From contig NZ_CP101717.1 in the NCBI RefSeq assembly GCF_030643825.1, positions 372,001 to 436,000 on the forward strand: DNA of 64,000 nucleotides, read 5' to 3'. This DNA is from Salinispirillum sp. LH 10-3-1 (GTDB lineage Bacteria; Pseudomonadota; Gammaproteobacteria; Pseudomonadales; Natronospirillaceae). The position numbers and the translations under genes are program-made. Position 1 is the first letter of the stretch. Every line of letters starts with the position of its first letter. Positions 8,387 through 16,922 of this stretch are shown here, in pieces. The notes under the pieces are model-generated. The model ran no database searches, was not told the DNA's origin, and saw only the letters and a list, made by a program, of their open reading frames with translations.

Positions 8387-9349
8387 ATGTTGAATGCTTT
8401 GTGGGTAATGCTGGGCATTCTGTTGCTGACCGGTGGCGGTGAAGCGCTGATCCGGGGTTCCTTGGCAGCCGCGAAGCGTTTGGGGGTTTCGCCATTATTG
8501 AGCGGGCTGCTGATCGTCGGTTTTGGTACGTCGGCACCGGAGCTTGTGGTGTCGATAGATGCGGCCATCAGTGGGCGGCCAGACATCGCAGTGGGCAATG
8601 TCGTCGGCAGTAATATTGGCAATTCTCTGTTGATACTCGGGCTGTGTGCTTTGATCACTCCGCTGGCGGTTAAGCCGCTGGTGTTGCGGCGCGATGGACT
8701 CATGGTGGTGGTCGCGAGCGCCCTGTTCTTGATACTGTTGGGTGGCAGTGCACTGGTCCAGTTAGATGCTGCTATTCTGTTGTTTGCGTTACTGCTGTAT
8801 CTCGTTTTGGCCTATCGGACGGAACGTTCTGGTGCTGCGCCGTCTGCCGAGCTTCACCTGGCTGAAAGTGAGGAGGTGACGGCACTGCCCACGCAAGCGT
8901 GGCAGATCATCGGAGCAATCTTGTTTGGCTTGGCACTGTTGATAGTAGGGTCGCAAGTGTTGTTGCGCGGTGCGACCGGAATTGCGACGTCATTCGGTGT
9001 GTCAGAGGCCGTTATCGGGCTGACGCTGGTGGCCATTGGCACGTCATTGCCTGAACTTTCCATCTCGGTCATCGCCGCTTTCCGGCGTCATGCTGACGTT
9101 GCCATCGGCAACATATTGGGCAGCAACATCTTCAACGTGCTGGGGATTCTCGGCATTTCCGCGCTGCTTCAACCACTGCCTATTCATCCACGCATCTTAC
9201 AATTTGACCAATGGGTGTTGATGGGTACGGCGCTGTTGTTGTTTGTGTTCCTATATACAGGTCGACGTTTGAGTCGCACAGAGGGCGGCATACTGCTGTT
9301 CGGTTATGGGGCCTATTTGACGGTCAGTTTTACCTTGTTTGGCGCATAA
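8387..9349 (+). CDS. CaCA-family calcium/sodium antiporter (YrbG-like)
   Basis: Inner-membrane exchanger of the Ca2+:cation antiporter superfamily. The 320-aa protein has about ten hydrophobic segments arranged as two inverted halves, each with an alpha-repeat signature: GFGTSAPELVVS in the first and AIGTSLPELSIS in the second. Their acidic residues bind the cation. An acidic loop (residues ~145-165) separates the halves. The length equals that of E. coli YrbG. The start is ATG 8387, with GAGG upstream. It stands alone, 30 bp from the next gene, and probably exports Ca2+ using the Na+ or H+ gradient; the exact ion pair cannot be told from sequence. Confidence 0.88.
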   Translation: MLNALWVMLGILLLTGGGEALIRGSLAAAKRLGVSPLLSGLLIVGFGTSAPELVVSIDAAISGRPDIAVGNVVGSNIGNSLLILGLCALITPLAVKPLVLRRDGLMVVVASALFLILLGGSALVQLDAAILLFALLLYLVLAYRTERSGAAPSAELHLAESEEVTALPTQAWQIIGAILFGLALLIVGSQVLLRGATGIATSFGVSEAVIGLTLVAIGTSLPELSISVIAAFRRHADVAIGNILGSNIFNVLGILGISALLQPLPIHPRILQFDQWVLMGTALLLFVFLYTGRRLSRTEGGILLFGYGAYLTVSFTLFGA

Positions 9350-9379
9350 CCAATAATTTTAGAAACCAAGGAGGCTCGC

Positions 9380-9814
9380 ATGAGCAATAAAGGAAAAATC
9401 CTGCTGGTCGTGGGTGCTGCAGGCAGTGCAATCGCAGCACTTGCTCACATCGGGTGTATTGTATTCGGTGCCGAATGGTATCGGTTCTTCGGCGCCGGCG
9501 AAGAAATGGCGCAGATGGCCGAGCGTGGCGAGTGGTATCCGGCGGCTGTTACGTCGGTGCTGGTAGTGGTGTTGAGCCTGTGGGCGTTGTATGGCTTGTC
9601 GGGGGCGGGTGTTATTCGGCGTTTGCCGCTCCTTCGGTTGGGCTTGGTGACCATCAGCGCGGTTTACCTCCTTCGGGGTGTGGCCTTTGTCGGCATCATG
9701 CCCATGTTTCCAGAAAACAGTCTGACGTTCTGGCTGGTCAGTTCAGCCATTTGCTTGAGCCTCGGCTTGCTTTACGCGGTGGGCACCTATCGGGCGTGGC
9801 CACAACTAAAGTAG
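9380..9814 (+). CDS. Small four-helix membrane protein, unknown family
   Basis: A 144-aa protein with four predicted membrane helices (about 8-28, 54-74, 84-104 and 116-136) and short charged loops, including an acidic amphipathic segment around GEEMAQMAERGEW. I do not recognise a named family. The start is supported by AAGGAGG nine bases upstream. It lies in line with the DUF3291 gene that follows after 33 bp, so the two may be co-transcribed. No catalytic residues or metal-binding motifs are evident. Confidence 0.8.
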   Translation: MSNKGKILLVVGAAGSAIAALAHIGCIVFGAEWYRFFGAGEEMAQMAERGEWYPAAVTSVLVVVLSLWALYGLSGAGVIRRLPLLRLGLVTISAVYLLRGVAFVGIMPMFPENSLTFWLVSSAICLSLGLLYAVGTYRAWPQLK

Positions 9815-9847
9815 ACATACGATAGTATTTCGCGAAGGAGATATGTA

Positions 9848-10303
9848 ATGCCCCATCAGCTTGCCCAACTGAATATTGCGCACCTACTTGCCCCAATGGA
9901 CTCTCCTCAGTTGGCGGACTTTGCTGCTAACCTTGACCGCATTAATGCCTTGGCAGAGAGCTCGCCGGGTTTTGTCTGGCGGTTACAAACCGACGAGGGC
10001 AATGCGACCGAGATCGATTTCTTTGGGCCGGATTACATTGTGAATATGTCGGTGTGGGAGGACCTAGACGCGTTGCACAACTATGTTTATCGCTCTGCCC
10101 ATACGGAGATTCTGCGCCGCAAGAAGGAGTGGTTCCATACCATGAGTGAGGCACACATGGTGCTGTGGTGGGTGCCTGAAGGTCATCGACCAACGCTGGA
10201 AGAAGCGGCGCAAAAACTCAATGTATTGCGCGAGCAAGGGCCCAGTGTTGATGCTTTCACTTTCAAGCAATCATTTCCAGCATCTATAGCTCAACGTGAG
10301 TGA
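9848..10303 (+). CDS. DUF3291 domain protein
   Basis: A 151-aa soluble protein matching the DUF3291 pattern: an N-terminal AQLNIAH strand, a PGFVWRLQ segment and VWEDLDALHNYVYRSAH, ending in the aromatic HMVLWWVPEGHRPTLEEA. This is a dimeric alpha/beta ferredoxin-like fold related to antibiotic-biosynthesis monooxygenases, but no reaction is established. An AAGGAG RBS precedes the ATG. The gene that follows begins 16 bp after the stop, so they form a small operon. Confidence 0.85.
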   Translation: MPHQLAQLNIAHLLAPMDSPQLADFAANLDRINALAESSPGFVWRLQTDEGNATEIDFFGPDYIVNMSVWEDLDALHNYVYRSAHTEILRRKKEWFHTMSEAHMVLWWVPEGHRPTLEEAAQKLNVLREQGPSVDAFTFKQSFPASIAQRE

Positions 10304-10319
10304 CAAAGAGGGCATCAGC

Positions 10320-10952
10320 ATGACCATTCCAAACCCCGCTGTAGATGAGTATTTAGCCGAAGGCTGTGGCCGTTGCGACAAAGTGGGTACGCCCGAATGT
10401 AAGGTCAACTCGTGGCGTGAAGGCTTGGTCGCATTGCGCAATGTAGTGCTGGATACCCCGTTGGTCGAAGACCGGAAATGGGGCGCGCCCTGTTACACGC
10501 TGGACGGTCAGAACGTGGTGATGATCGGTGCATTCAACACTAATTTTGTGCTGAGTTTTATGAAGGGCGCGTTGCTGAAAGACGAGCATGGCTTGTTGGT
10601 CGCGCCCGGCGAAAATACCCAGTCTGGCCGAGTGATTCGCTTTACTGATACGCAGCGGGTAATTGAGCTGGCGCCCGTGCTGAAAGCCTACATTCTGGAA
10701 GCGATTGAGATTGAAAAAGCGGGCCTGCGTGTTGAGTTAAGAAAACACGAAGACTACGAAGTTCCATTAGAACTGCGCCAAGCGATGGACCAAGACGAAG
10801 ACCTCAAAGAGGCCTTCTTCGCGTTAACACCCGGTCGGCAGCGCAGTTATATCCTGCACATTAGCAGCGCCAAACAAGCCAAAACCCGCGAAGCGCGGAT
10901 TGAAAAATGCCGTGATAAGATTTTTGACGGCAAGGGGTTTAACGAGTACTAG
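10320..10952 (+). CDS. YdeI/OmdA-like DUF1801 protein
   Basis: A 210-aa protein with an N-terminal DUF1801 (YdhG-like) domain, recognisable from WREGLVALRNVVLDTPLVE, KWGAPCYT and FVLSFMKGALLKD, and a C-terminal helical YdeI tail containing AFFALTPGRQRSYILHIS and KTREARIEKC. Such proteins have been loosely linked to envelope stress and iron handling, but the biochemical role is unknown. ATG 10320 has GAGGG seven bases upstream and is preferred to a GTG at 10296 that would overlap the preceding gene. Confidence 0.85.
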   Translation: MTIPNPAVDEYLAEGCGRCDKVGTPECKVNSWREGLVALRNVVLDTPLVEDRKWGAPCYTLDGQNVVMIGAFNTNFVLSFMKGALLKDEHGLLVAPGENTQSGRVIRFTDTQRVIELAPVLKAYILEAIEIEKAGLRVELRKHEDYEVPLELRQAMDQDEDLKEAFFALTPGRQRSYILHISSAKQAKTREARIEKCRDKIFDGKGFNEY

Positions 10953-10975
10953 ATGGGCCTGAGCCGGGGGCTTTC

Positions 10976-11108
10976 GGGGTATGCCTCCGGCGCTCCACGG
11001 CAGGCCGGGAGTGACCGAGAAAAATGTTTGGGCATTTTTCTCGCCCTGCGGGCGCCAAATGGCGGTGTCAATTGCTGTCGCATTTGATCGCGCCTTGAGG
11101 CATACCCC
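10976..11108. repeat. Nested palindromic element between genes
   Basis: A 12-bp perfect inverted repeat, GGGGTATGCCTC (10976-10987) and GAGGCATACCCC (11097-11108), encloses an 11-bp perfect hairpin, CGAGAAAAATG (11016-11026) with CATTTTTCTCG (11033-11043). The 133-bp unit fills the space between the convergent DUF1801 gene and argS. It could act as a bidirectional terminator or be a MITE-like intergenic repeat. It does not share sequence with the cloverleaf elements at 37.2-37.4 kb. Confidence 0.7.
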
Positions 11109-11156
11109 TACGCCTTCTCATGCGTTCACTAGTAGGCACACTCCAAATAGATGATC

Positions 11157-12896
11157 TTACATCCGCTCCATCACTTCAATGCCCAGCAAATCCAAGCCTT
11201 GCTTCATCAAACGCGCTACCACCATAGACTGCATCAAACGGCTGGCGCGCACGTCGGGTGCGATGCCATCCTTCAAGATAGGGCAAGCTTCGTAGAACGA
11301 CATAAAGCGGCTGGCTAGGTCGTACAAATAGCCGCACAACACGTGTGGCGTGGCTTCACGCATCACTTGATCCAGCGCTTCCTCAAAGCGCAACACGGCT
11401 AAGCCCAAGGCTTTTTCTGCGTCTTCGCTAACCACAATGGGCGCGCTGAAGTCTTCAGCCAATTCGGCCCGGCGGACAATGCTGCGAATGCGCGTGTAGG
11501 CGTATTGCAAGTAAGGTGCTGTGGCGCCCTCAAAGCTCAGCATGGCGTCCCAGTTGAATACGTAGTCGCTGGTGCGGTGCTTCGACAGGTCGGCAAATTT
11601 TACCGCGCCAATACCTACTTTGCGGGCCACTTCATCGATCTCGTCCGCCGTCAGCTCGCTGGTTTTCTCCGCGATGACCTTACGCGCACGGGTTACGGCT
11701 TCATCCAGCAATTCCGACAGTTTTACCGTACCGCCGGTACGGGTTTTGAACGGTTTGCCGTCGCTGCCCATCATGGTGCCGAACGGGCAGTGTTCGTAAG
11801 TGCTTTCCTCGCGCAGGAAACCGGCTTTGCGTGCCACCAGTTCCACTTGCTTGAAGTGCAAGCCTTGGCGGGCATCGGTGAAGATGATGATGCGGTCGGC
11901 ACCCAGCGTTACGCTGCGGTATTCGCACGCCGCCAAATCCGTGGTGGAATACAGGAAGCCCCCGCCGCGCTTTTGTACGATGAACACCGATGGGTTATCG
12001 TCTTTGTCGGCCAGTTCCTGCAAAAACACCACCTGCGCACCGTCGCTTTCTTCGGCCAGGTTTTGTTCTTGTAGGCGCTTAATAACGCCTGGCAGCATGT
12101 CGTTGTAGGCGCTTTCGCCGCGCAAATCGGCGCGGGTCAGACTGACGTTCAGCTTCTCATAAACTTCTTCGCTGTGTTTCACCGAGGCGTTGATGAACAG
12201 TTGCCACAGTTTTAAAACGTGTGCATCGCCACTTTGCAGGCGCACAACGTAATCGCGCGATTTGTCGGCAAAGGCTTCGTCGTCATCGAAGTGTTTTTTC
12301 GCCGCACGATAGAAATCTTCCAAGTCGGCCAAGGCCACGCCTTCAAGGTCGACCCCCGCGGCCAGTTGATCTTCCAGGTGCGCAATCAACATACCGAACT
12401 GCGTGCCCCAGTCGCCAATGTGGTTGTGGCGAATGACTTTGTCGCCCCAGAATTCCAACGAACGCGCAACTGCGTCACCAATGATGGTGGAGCGCAGGTG
12501 GCCGACGTGCATTTCTTTCGCCAAGTTGGGTGCGGAATAGTCCACCACCACGGTATTGGGCGTGGTGTTGCGGCTCACACCCAAACGCACGTCGTTCGCG
12601 GCAAGCATCAACTGCTCGGCCAGCCATTCCGGCTTCAGCTTCACATTGATGAAGCCGGGGCCAGCGATCTCGGTACTGGCGGCTACGTCGTTGAGATCCA
12701 ACGCGTCGATGATCTGCTGCGCGAGTTCGCGCGGGTTCTTTTTCAGCGCCTTGGCGGCGGCCATTGCACCGTTGATCTGATAATCGCCAAATTCAGGGCG
12801 GGTGCTCTGGGTCACCGCCGGGTTGGTGTCGGCCGGAATACCAACCTGTTGCATGGCCGCGCGGGTGCGCTCGGCGAGTAATTCTCTGATGTTCAT
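11157..12896 (-). CDS. argS: Arginyl-tRNA synthetase
   Basis: Charges tRNA-Arg with arginine in the cytoplasm; essential. The 579-aa protein has the class I layout: an N-terminal additional domain recognising the tRNA (about 1-105), the HIGH-type motif HVGHLRST (about 134-141), the Rossmann catalytic domain, and the C-terminal anticodon-binding DALR domain starting near [14 protein letters not shown] and ending [10 protein letters not shown]. As in most ArgS, a canonical KMSKS is absent. Length is normal and the ATG has GGAAG upstream. It is transcribed alone, leftward, away from the SDR gene. Confidence 0.97.
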   Translation of the reverse strand: MNIRELLAERTRAAMQQVGIPADTNPAVTQSTRPEFGDYQINGAMAAAKALKKNPRELAQQIIDALDLNDVAASTEIAGPGFINVKLKPEWLAEQLMLAANDVRLGVSRNTTPNTVVVDYSAPNLAKEMHVGHLRSTIIGDAVARSLEFWGDKVIRHNHIGDWGTQFGMLIAHLEDQLAAGVDLEGVALADLEDFYRAAKKHFDDDEAFADKSRDYVVRLQSGDAHVLKLWQLFINASVKHSEEVYEKLNVSLTRADLRGESAYNDMLPGVIKRLQEQNLAEESDGAQVVFLQELADKDDNPSVFIVQKRGGGFLYSTTDLAACEYRSVTLGADRIIIFTDARQGLHFKQVELVARKAGFLREESTYEHCPFGTMMGSDGKPFKTRTGGTVKLSELLDEAVTRARKVIAEKTSELTADEIDEVARKVGIGAVKFADLSKHRTSDYVFNWDAMLSFEGATAPYLQYAYTRIRSIVRRAELAEDFSAPIVVSEDAEKALGLAVLRFEEALDQVMREATPHVLCGYLYDLASRFMSFYEACPILKDGIAPDVRASRLMQSMVVARLMKQGLDLLGIEVMERM

Positions 12897-13009
12897 AGTG
12901 GCTTCCGCAGATCGAATTCGTAATGGGGCGCGATTCTACCACCAACCGAGAGGCGCGGCGACACAGACGCTCTTGAAGCGGAGGAGCAATGCGTTAATTG
13001 ATAGGCGCG

Positions 13010-13729
13010 TTAATTGATGGATGCGTTATAAATCACCGGCATTTTGCCCTGCCATTGCAGCCACATATCGTCTTGCGTTATCAGTTCGGCCATGAAATGC
13101 GCAACGTTAATGCGGCTGGTCTTACCGGGGTTAAACAAGGCGCTTCGGGTAGGCGATGGATGTAAGTTATAAGGGGTGACGGTGTCTTGATCGACCAGTG
13201 TATCGGGCCGCACTGCTGCCCATTGAATCAAACTGCTATTTAGCGTGCGCAATACATCCGATGCCTGTTCGTTGTCGGCATGGGGTGGCAGCAGGCAACG
13301 AATCAGGCCAATCAGACAGCGTTCGCGAAAGGATATGCGCTCTTGCCGGTCACGGTTCTGATTTCCCGCGGTATTCATTAACACAAAACGCGTAGATGCG
13401 TCTGAGGCATTGGCAACTATGGCTTGGCACAAGCGCGACGTGGCCTCGGTGACCAGCCGACGCGGGGCGCCATAGATACCCTTCAATGTGAGGTTGTGAC
13501 CGAGACAAGATGCCACTGCTCGACAACCATGAACGTGCTGCGCTAACTCGGTGGCGCTGAAGTCCAGCACGCTGCCTTGAATCAGCGTCAAATTGTCATG
13601 CTGCGTAATCGCCTCGGGCAGGCCATCGGGTCTACGCACGATCGCCCGAACTGGCTCGCCTCGGTGCAGCAGTTCTTGTACCAATAACCGCCCAGTGGCG
13701 CCAGTGGCACCTATGACCAATACCGTCAT
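13010..13729 (-). CDS. NAD(P)H-binding atypical SDR
   Basis: A 239-aa Rossmann protein beginning with the nucleotide-binding glycine motif GATGATGRLL (residues 7-16) and an Arg-rich segment (VRAIVRR) typical of NADP preference. It resembles atypical short-chain dehydrogenases of the NmrA/SDR_a5 type. The YxxxK catalytic pair is not evident, so it may be a redox sensor or a nonclassical reductase. A GAGGG RBS lies ahead of the ATG. It is divergent from hutC with about 200 bp between them. Confidence 0.8.
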   Translation of the reverse strand: MTVLVIGATGATGRLLVQELLHRGEPVRAIVRRPDGLPEAITQHDNLTLIQGSVLDFSATELAQHVHGCRAVASCLGHNLTLKGIYGAPRRLVTEATSRLCQAIVANASDASTRFVLMNTAGNQNRDRQERISFRERCLIGLIRCLLPPHADNEQASDVLRTLNSSLIQWAAVRPDTLVDQDTVTPYNLHPSPTRSALFNPGKTSRINVAHFMAELITQDDMWLQWQGKMPVIYNASIN

Positions 13730-13890
13730 GTTGTTAACCCTCGAGCGTTTTCCTGAAATTCATGTCTACAGATTAGTGCGCAGAGTGAGCGGCAACCAGA
13801 TACTAAAGTAGGGTTATTGTGGTTCTATTCGTAGAAGCAAATAGAGCGTCTGTTATTTTTGGCGGTATTGGGTCTACCTAACCACCCCAA

Positions 13891-13902
13891 TTGTATATAC
13901 TT
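13891..13902. promoter_or_regulatory. HutC operator upstream of hutC
   Basis: TTGTATATACTT lies 32 bp before the hutC start and matches the TGTA-N2-TACA HutC site with one mismatch. Its TATACT could itself be the -10 box, so HutC binding would repress its own gene. Confidence 0.65.
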
Positions 13903-13933
13903 TCGCTCAGACGCCTGATTAGAGAGAGTTGCT

Positions 13934-14638
13934 GTGGCCACCCCGCGCTATCAAGTCATTAAACAATACCTACTCGACCGTATTGAATCCGGCGAATATG
14001 CACCGCATCATCAGATCCCGCCGGAAGAACAGTTGGCGAAGCAATTTGACGTCAGCCGGATGACGGCCAACAAAGCCATCCGGGATTTGGTGCAAGAAGG
14101 CCGACTGACTCGTCAGGCGGGTTTGGGTACTTTTGTGACCGACCAGAAAGCCGAATCGCCTTTGTTGGAAGTGACCAACATTGCTGAAGAAGTGCGCCAA
14201 CGACAGCACGTATACAGCAATCAGGTGTTGGTGTGTGAGGCCGTGCCGGCAGATGACGAAACGGCATTGCGCTTAAGCGTTCGACTTGGTGCGGAGGTAT
14301 TCCACACCATATTGCTGCACGAAGAAAACGGCGTACCGGTGCAGCTGGAAGAGCGTTTCGTTAACCCCCGTTGGGTGCCGAATTATTTAACCACCGATTT
14401 CTCAAAACACACCCCCAACGAAGTGCTGGTGGCCAGTTGCCCCATCACTGATTTAGAGCACATTGTTGAGGCCGTATTGCCTGATGCGCGTGCCGCCGAG
14501 TGGCTGCGCATAGCAGAGCAAGAACCCTGCCTACAAATGACTCGACGTACGTGGTCAGACGATCACCTGATCAGCTACGCACGGCTACTGCACCCCGGTA
14601 CGCGCTATAAATTGCGTTCTGCCGTACGTCGGGGCTAA
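13934..14638 (+). CDS. hutC: Histidine utilisation repressor HutC
   Basis: GntR/HutC-family repressor that senses urocanate and controls histidine degradation. The 234-aa protein has an N-terminal winged helix (about 1-70, including PPEEQLAKQFDVSRMTANKA) and a C-terminal UTRA effector domain with the typical LHEENGVPVQLEERFVNP segment. The start is GTG 13934, six bases after a GAGAGAG site. A HutC-like operator lies just upstream, with a perfect copy before hutI, 4.2 kb away. Unusually, four unrelated genes lie between the regulator and the catabolic operon. Confidence 0.93.
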   Translation: MATPRYQVIKQYLLDRIESGEYAPHHQIPPEEQLAKQFDVSRMTANKAIRDLVQEGRLTRQAGLGTFVTDQKAESPLLEVTNIAEEVRQRQHVYSNQVLVCEAVPADDETALRLSVRLGAEVFHTILLHEENGVPVQLEERFVNPRWVPNYLTTDFSKHTPNEVLVASCPITDLEHIVEAVLPDARAAEWLRIAEQEPCLQMTRRTWSDDHLISYARLLHPGTRYKLRSAVRRG

Positions 14639-14755
14639 TTCAAACTACACTTTAGCGAGTGCGGCGTTTGGCTATATAACCCTGAGGGTCTTTTGCAGTC
14701 ACAAAAGGGAACTCGGCGGCAACCAGAAGGTGAATAAACCAGAAAGGAGTAACCT

Positions 14756-15142
14756 ATGAGTTTCAAACCCAAGAGTGCCAGCATCGTTTACTATGTCAGC
14801 GATATTCTGCGTACGGAAAAATTCTACAACGAAACCTTTGATCTTGGCTTAGAGCGGATGGAGGGTGCTGAGCCCTTTTGGCTACAAGGGCATTTGGAGA
14901 GTGGCCTCGACCTGATCTTTTTCGAAATGGAAGGCGTGCGCGGTGATACGCCGGCCATTGTGTTTGAAGTCGATGACGGTGGAATCGACGACATTGTTGC
15001 CGAACTGGCGGCGGCCGGTGTCACCATTGTGACCCCAGTGTCGGAGGCGCCTGGCGGTTGGAGTGCGGATTTCCTAGACCCGGATGGTTTTGGCCTCGGG
15101 CTCTGGCAGTCGGGTGAGCTACCGCGTTCGCTTAAGTCTTAG
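14756..15142 (+). CDS. VOC/glyoxalase-fold protein
   Basis: A 128-aa vicinal-oxygen-chelate protein with one pair of beta-alpha-beta-beta-beta modules. ASIVYYVSDILRTEKFYNETF opens the first, and GGWSADFLDPDGFGLGLWQ closes the second with the usual D-PDG turn. A metal-ligand Glu is plausible in FEVDDG, but His ligands are sparse, so a binding or resistance role is as likely as catalysis. The RBS AGAAAGGAG precedes the ATG. Confidence 0.85.
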   Translation: MSFKPKSASIVYYVSDILRTEKFYNETFDLGLERMEGAEPFWLQGHLESGLDLIFFEMEGVRGDTPAIVFEVDDGGIDDIVAELAAAGVTIVTPVSEAPGGWSADFLDPDGFGLGLWQSGELPRSLKS

Positions 15143-15231
15143 TAATGCTCGTGCAGTAAACAGGGTGGTGGGTGTGCAGGCACCAGTGCCTCGGTCTGCG
15201 GTTAGGTTGAGCATCAACTACCTGACGACAT

Positions 15232-15268
15232 AGTACGACATTGTACTTGTATGGTACGAAGTCGCACT
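15232..15268. promoter_or_regulatory. Inverted repeats upstream of the Acg-like/MarR operon
   Basis: AGTAC-GACATT-GTACT (15232-15247) is a 16-bp interrupted palindrome. A related GGTACGAAGTCGCACT follows at 15253-15268. The pair lies 40-75 bp before the flavoprotein gene whose operon ends in a MarR regulator, making it a candidate MarR operator overlapping the promoter. Confidence 0.5.
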
Positions 15269-15307
15269 ATATGATGGGTGCTCCTTAACCAATGAGGCGC
15301 ACCCATC

Positions 15308-16471
15308 GTGAATCATTCATCATCGACTAAACTCTCGCGGCGGCATTTCATATCCTTGGTCGGCGGCGGCACTATTGTTGCTGCTGGCGGTGGATTGGGC
15401 TTGTTCGCCGGTACTCGTACACCGCATGCTGCTCTGGCACCGTGGGCGCAGGCGGGGACGTATGATGAGCCGCGCCGATACGCTCTATCGCATGCCATAC
15501 TGGCGCCTAACCCGCACAACCTTCAGCCATGGCTGGTCGACTTGAGTGAAGAGGGCATCGTCACGTTATTGCCTGACCCCAGTCGTCGGCTGCCTGCTAC
15601 CGACCCTTTCGATCGTCAATTAACCATTGGTCTTGGATGCTTCTTAGAGCAAATGACCATTGCCGCATCAGCCCGTGGGTATCGCGTTGAAATCGCCCTG
15701 TTTCCTGAAGGCTCATCCGCCGACCTGCTCGGAGACCGGCCGGTGGCAAGGGCTCGATTCGTTTTTGATAACAGTGCGCTGGATCCACTCTTTGCACAGA
15801 TTCCACATCGTCGCTCGACCAAAGAGCCTTTCGATATTTCACGTCCTGTCGCCATAGAATCTATTGGAAATCTTGATCCGTCCGTTCAAGGTATTCGCTA
15901 TGCAGGCACTGTCGATCCGTCTCGTGTCTCGGAACTCAAGCAGTTGACATGGGATGCATGGATGATTGAGTACACAACCCCGGCGGCGATTGGGGAAAGT
16001 GTGGACTTGATGCGTTTGGGCAAAGCAGAAATTAACGCTAATCCGGATGGCATTGATGTTGGCGGAATGCCTTTAGACGGGCTGATTGCGTTGGGTTTGG
16101 TGACCCGCAAAGACCTCGCTACGCCGGGCACCATAAGTTATAAGGCCGGGATAGACATTTACCAACCCATGCTGGCCGCAACGCCCGCTTTTGTTTGGTT
16201 AACCAGCGCCGATAATACCCGTAGCACCCAAATTGCCGCCGGGCGAGCGTGGTTGAGGCTCAACCTGATGACAACAGAACGAGGTCTCGCGTTGCACCCG
16301 GTGAGCCAGTGTCTGCAAGAGTATCCGGAAATGGCAGAGCACTATGAAACGGCACATCGAGAATTAGCACGGACAGGAGAAACCGTTCAGATGCTCGGCC
16401 GATTAGGGTATGCTGCACCCGTGCCGCAAACCCCGCGCTGGAGCCTAGATGACAAGATCAAACCTACCTGA
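15308..16471 (+). CDS. Tat-exported Acg-type nitroreductase-fold flavoprotein
   Basis: A 387-aa protein with a twin-arginine signal (SRRHFISL at about residues 10-17, then a glycine-rich hydrophobic stretch), so it is probably exported folded with its cofactor. The mature part resembles the Acg family of FMN-binding, nitroreductase-like proteins: a conserved SHAILAPNPHNLQPW near the N-terminus and a HRRSTKEPF segment midway. The substrate is unknown; some relatives sequester FMN rather than reduce a substrate. The start is set by the Tat motif, though it lacks an obvious SD. The gene overlaps the downstream marR by 23 nt. Confidence 0.85.
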   Translation: MNHSSSTKLSRRHFISLVGGGTIVAAGGGLGLFAGTRTPHAALAPWAQAGTYDEPRRYALSHAILAPNPHNLQPWLVDLSEEGIVTLLPDPSRRLPATDPFDRQLTIGLGCFLEQMTIAASARGYRVEIALFPEGSSADLLGDRPVARARFVFDNSALDPLFAQIPHRRSTKEPFDISRPVAIESIGNLDPSVQGIRYAGTVDPSRVSELKQLTWDAWMIEYTTPAAIGESVDLMRLGKAEINANPDGIDVGGMPLDGLIALGLVTRKDLATPGTISYKAGIDIYQPMLAATPAFVWLTSADNTRSTQIAAGRAWLRLNLMTTERGLALHPVSQCLQEYPEMAEHYETAHRELARTGETVQMLGRLGYAAPVPQTPRWSLDDKIKPT

Positions 16472-16922
16472 TGAAACCGCCGCCGAAGGGCGAGTGATGT
16501 TTGAGTTGCTCAATGAAGTCGGCATTATTGCGCAACTCAGCCGATCCTTATTGGAGTCTCGACTGGAAGACGGTCTGACCATTCATCATTTCACGGCGTT
16601 AAATCATCTGGTGCGGTTAGGTGATGGGCGAACGCCGATGGACATGGCGCGCGCTTTTCAAGTACCTAAAACCAGTATGTCGCATACCCTCGCCGGACTG
16701 GAAAAACGCGCACTGATTCAATTAGTGCCCAACCCGGCAGACGGTCGAGGCAAGCTGGTCCTGCTGACCGACGAAGGGCGAGCGTTACGCGAACGCGCAA
16801 TACACAGCATCACACCGGATATTGCGCAGATGATCCCGCAGTTCGGCCAGGAAGAAGCGCAGAGCATCTTACCAACCTTACGCAAACTGCGTGCTTTACT
16901 GGACAATGCGCGTGAGCTTTAG
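16449..16922 (+). CDS. MarR-family transcriptional regulator
   Basis: A 157-aa winged-helix repressor. The DNA-binding part runs from about residue 45 (LTIHHFTALNHLVR) through the recognition helix PKTSMSHTLAGLEKRALI and the wing, with NPADGRGKLVLLTDEGR, a textbook MarR wing. Helical dimerisation segments flank it. It starts inside the 3' end of the upstream flavoprotein gene, so the two are translationally coupled; it probably controls that operon through the palindromes at 15232-15268. Its ligand cannot be inferred. Confidence 0.92.
   Translation: MTRSNLPDETAAEGRVMFELLNEVGIIAQLSRSLLESRLEDGLTIHHFTALNHLVRLGDGRTPMDMARAFQVPKTSMSHTLAGLEKRALIQLVPNPADGRGKLVLLTDEGRALRERAIHSITPDIAQMIPQFGQEEAQSILPTLRKLRALLDNAREL

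Noticed and set aside
12219-12881. 220-aa open frame opposite argS
   Set aside because: Shadow of the conserved synthetase gene.
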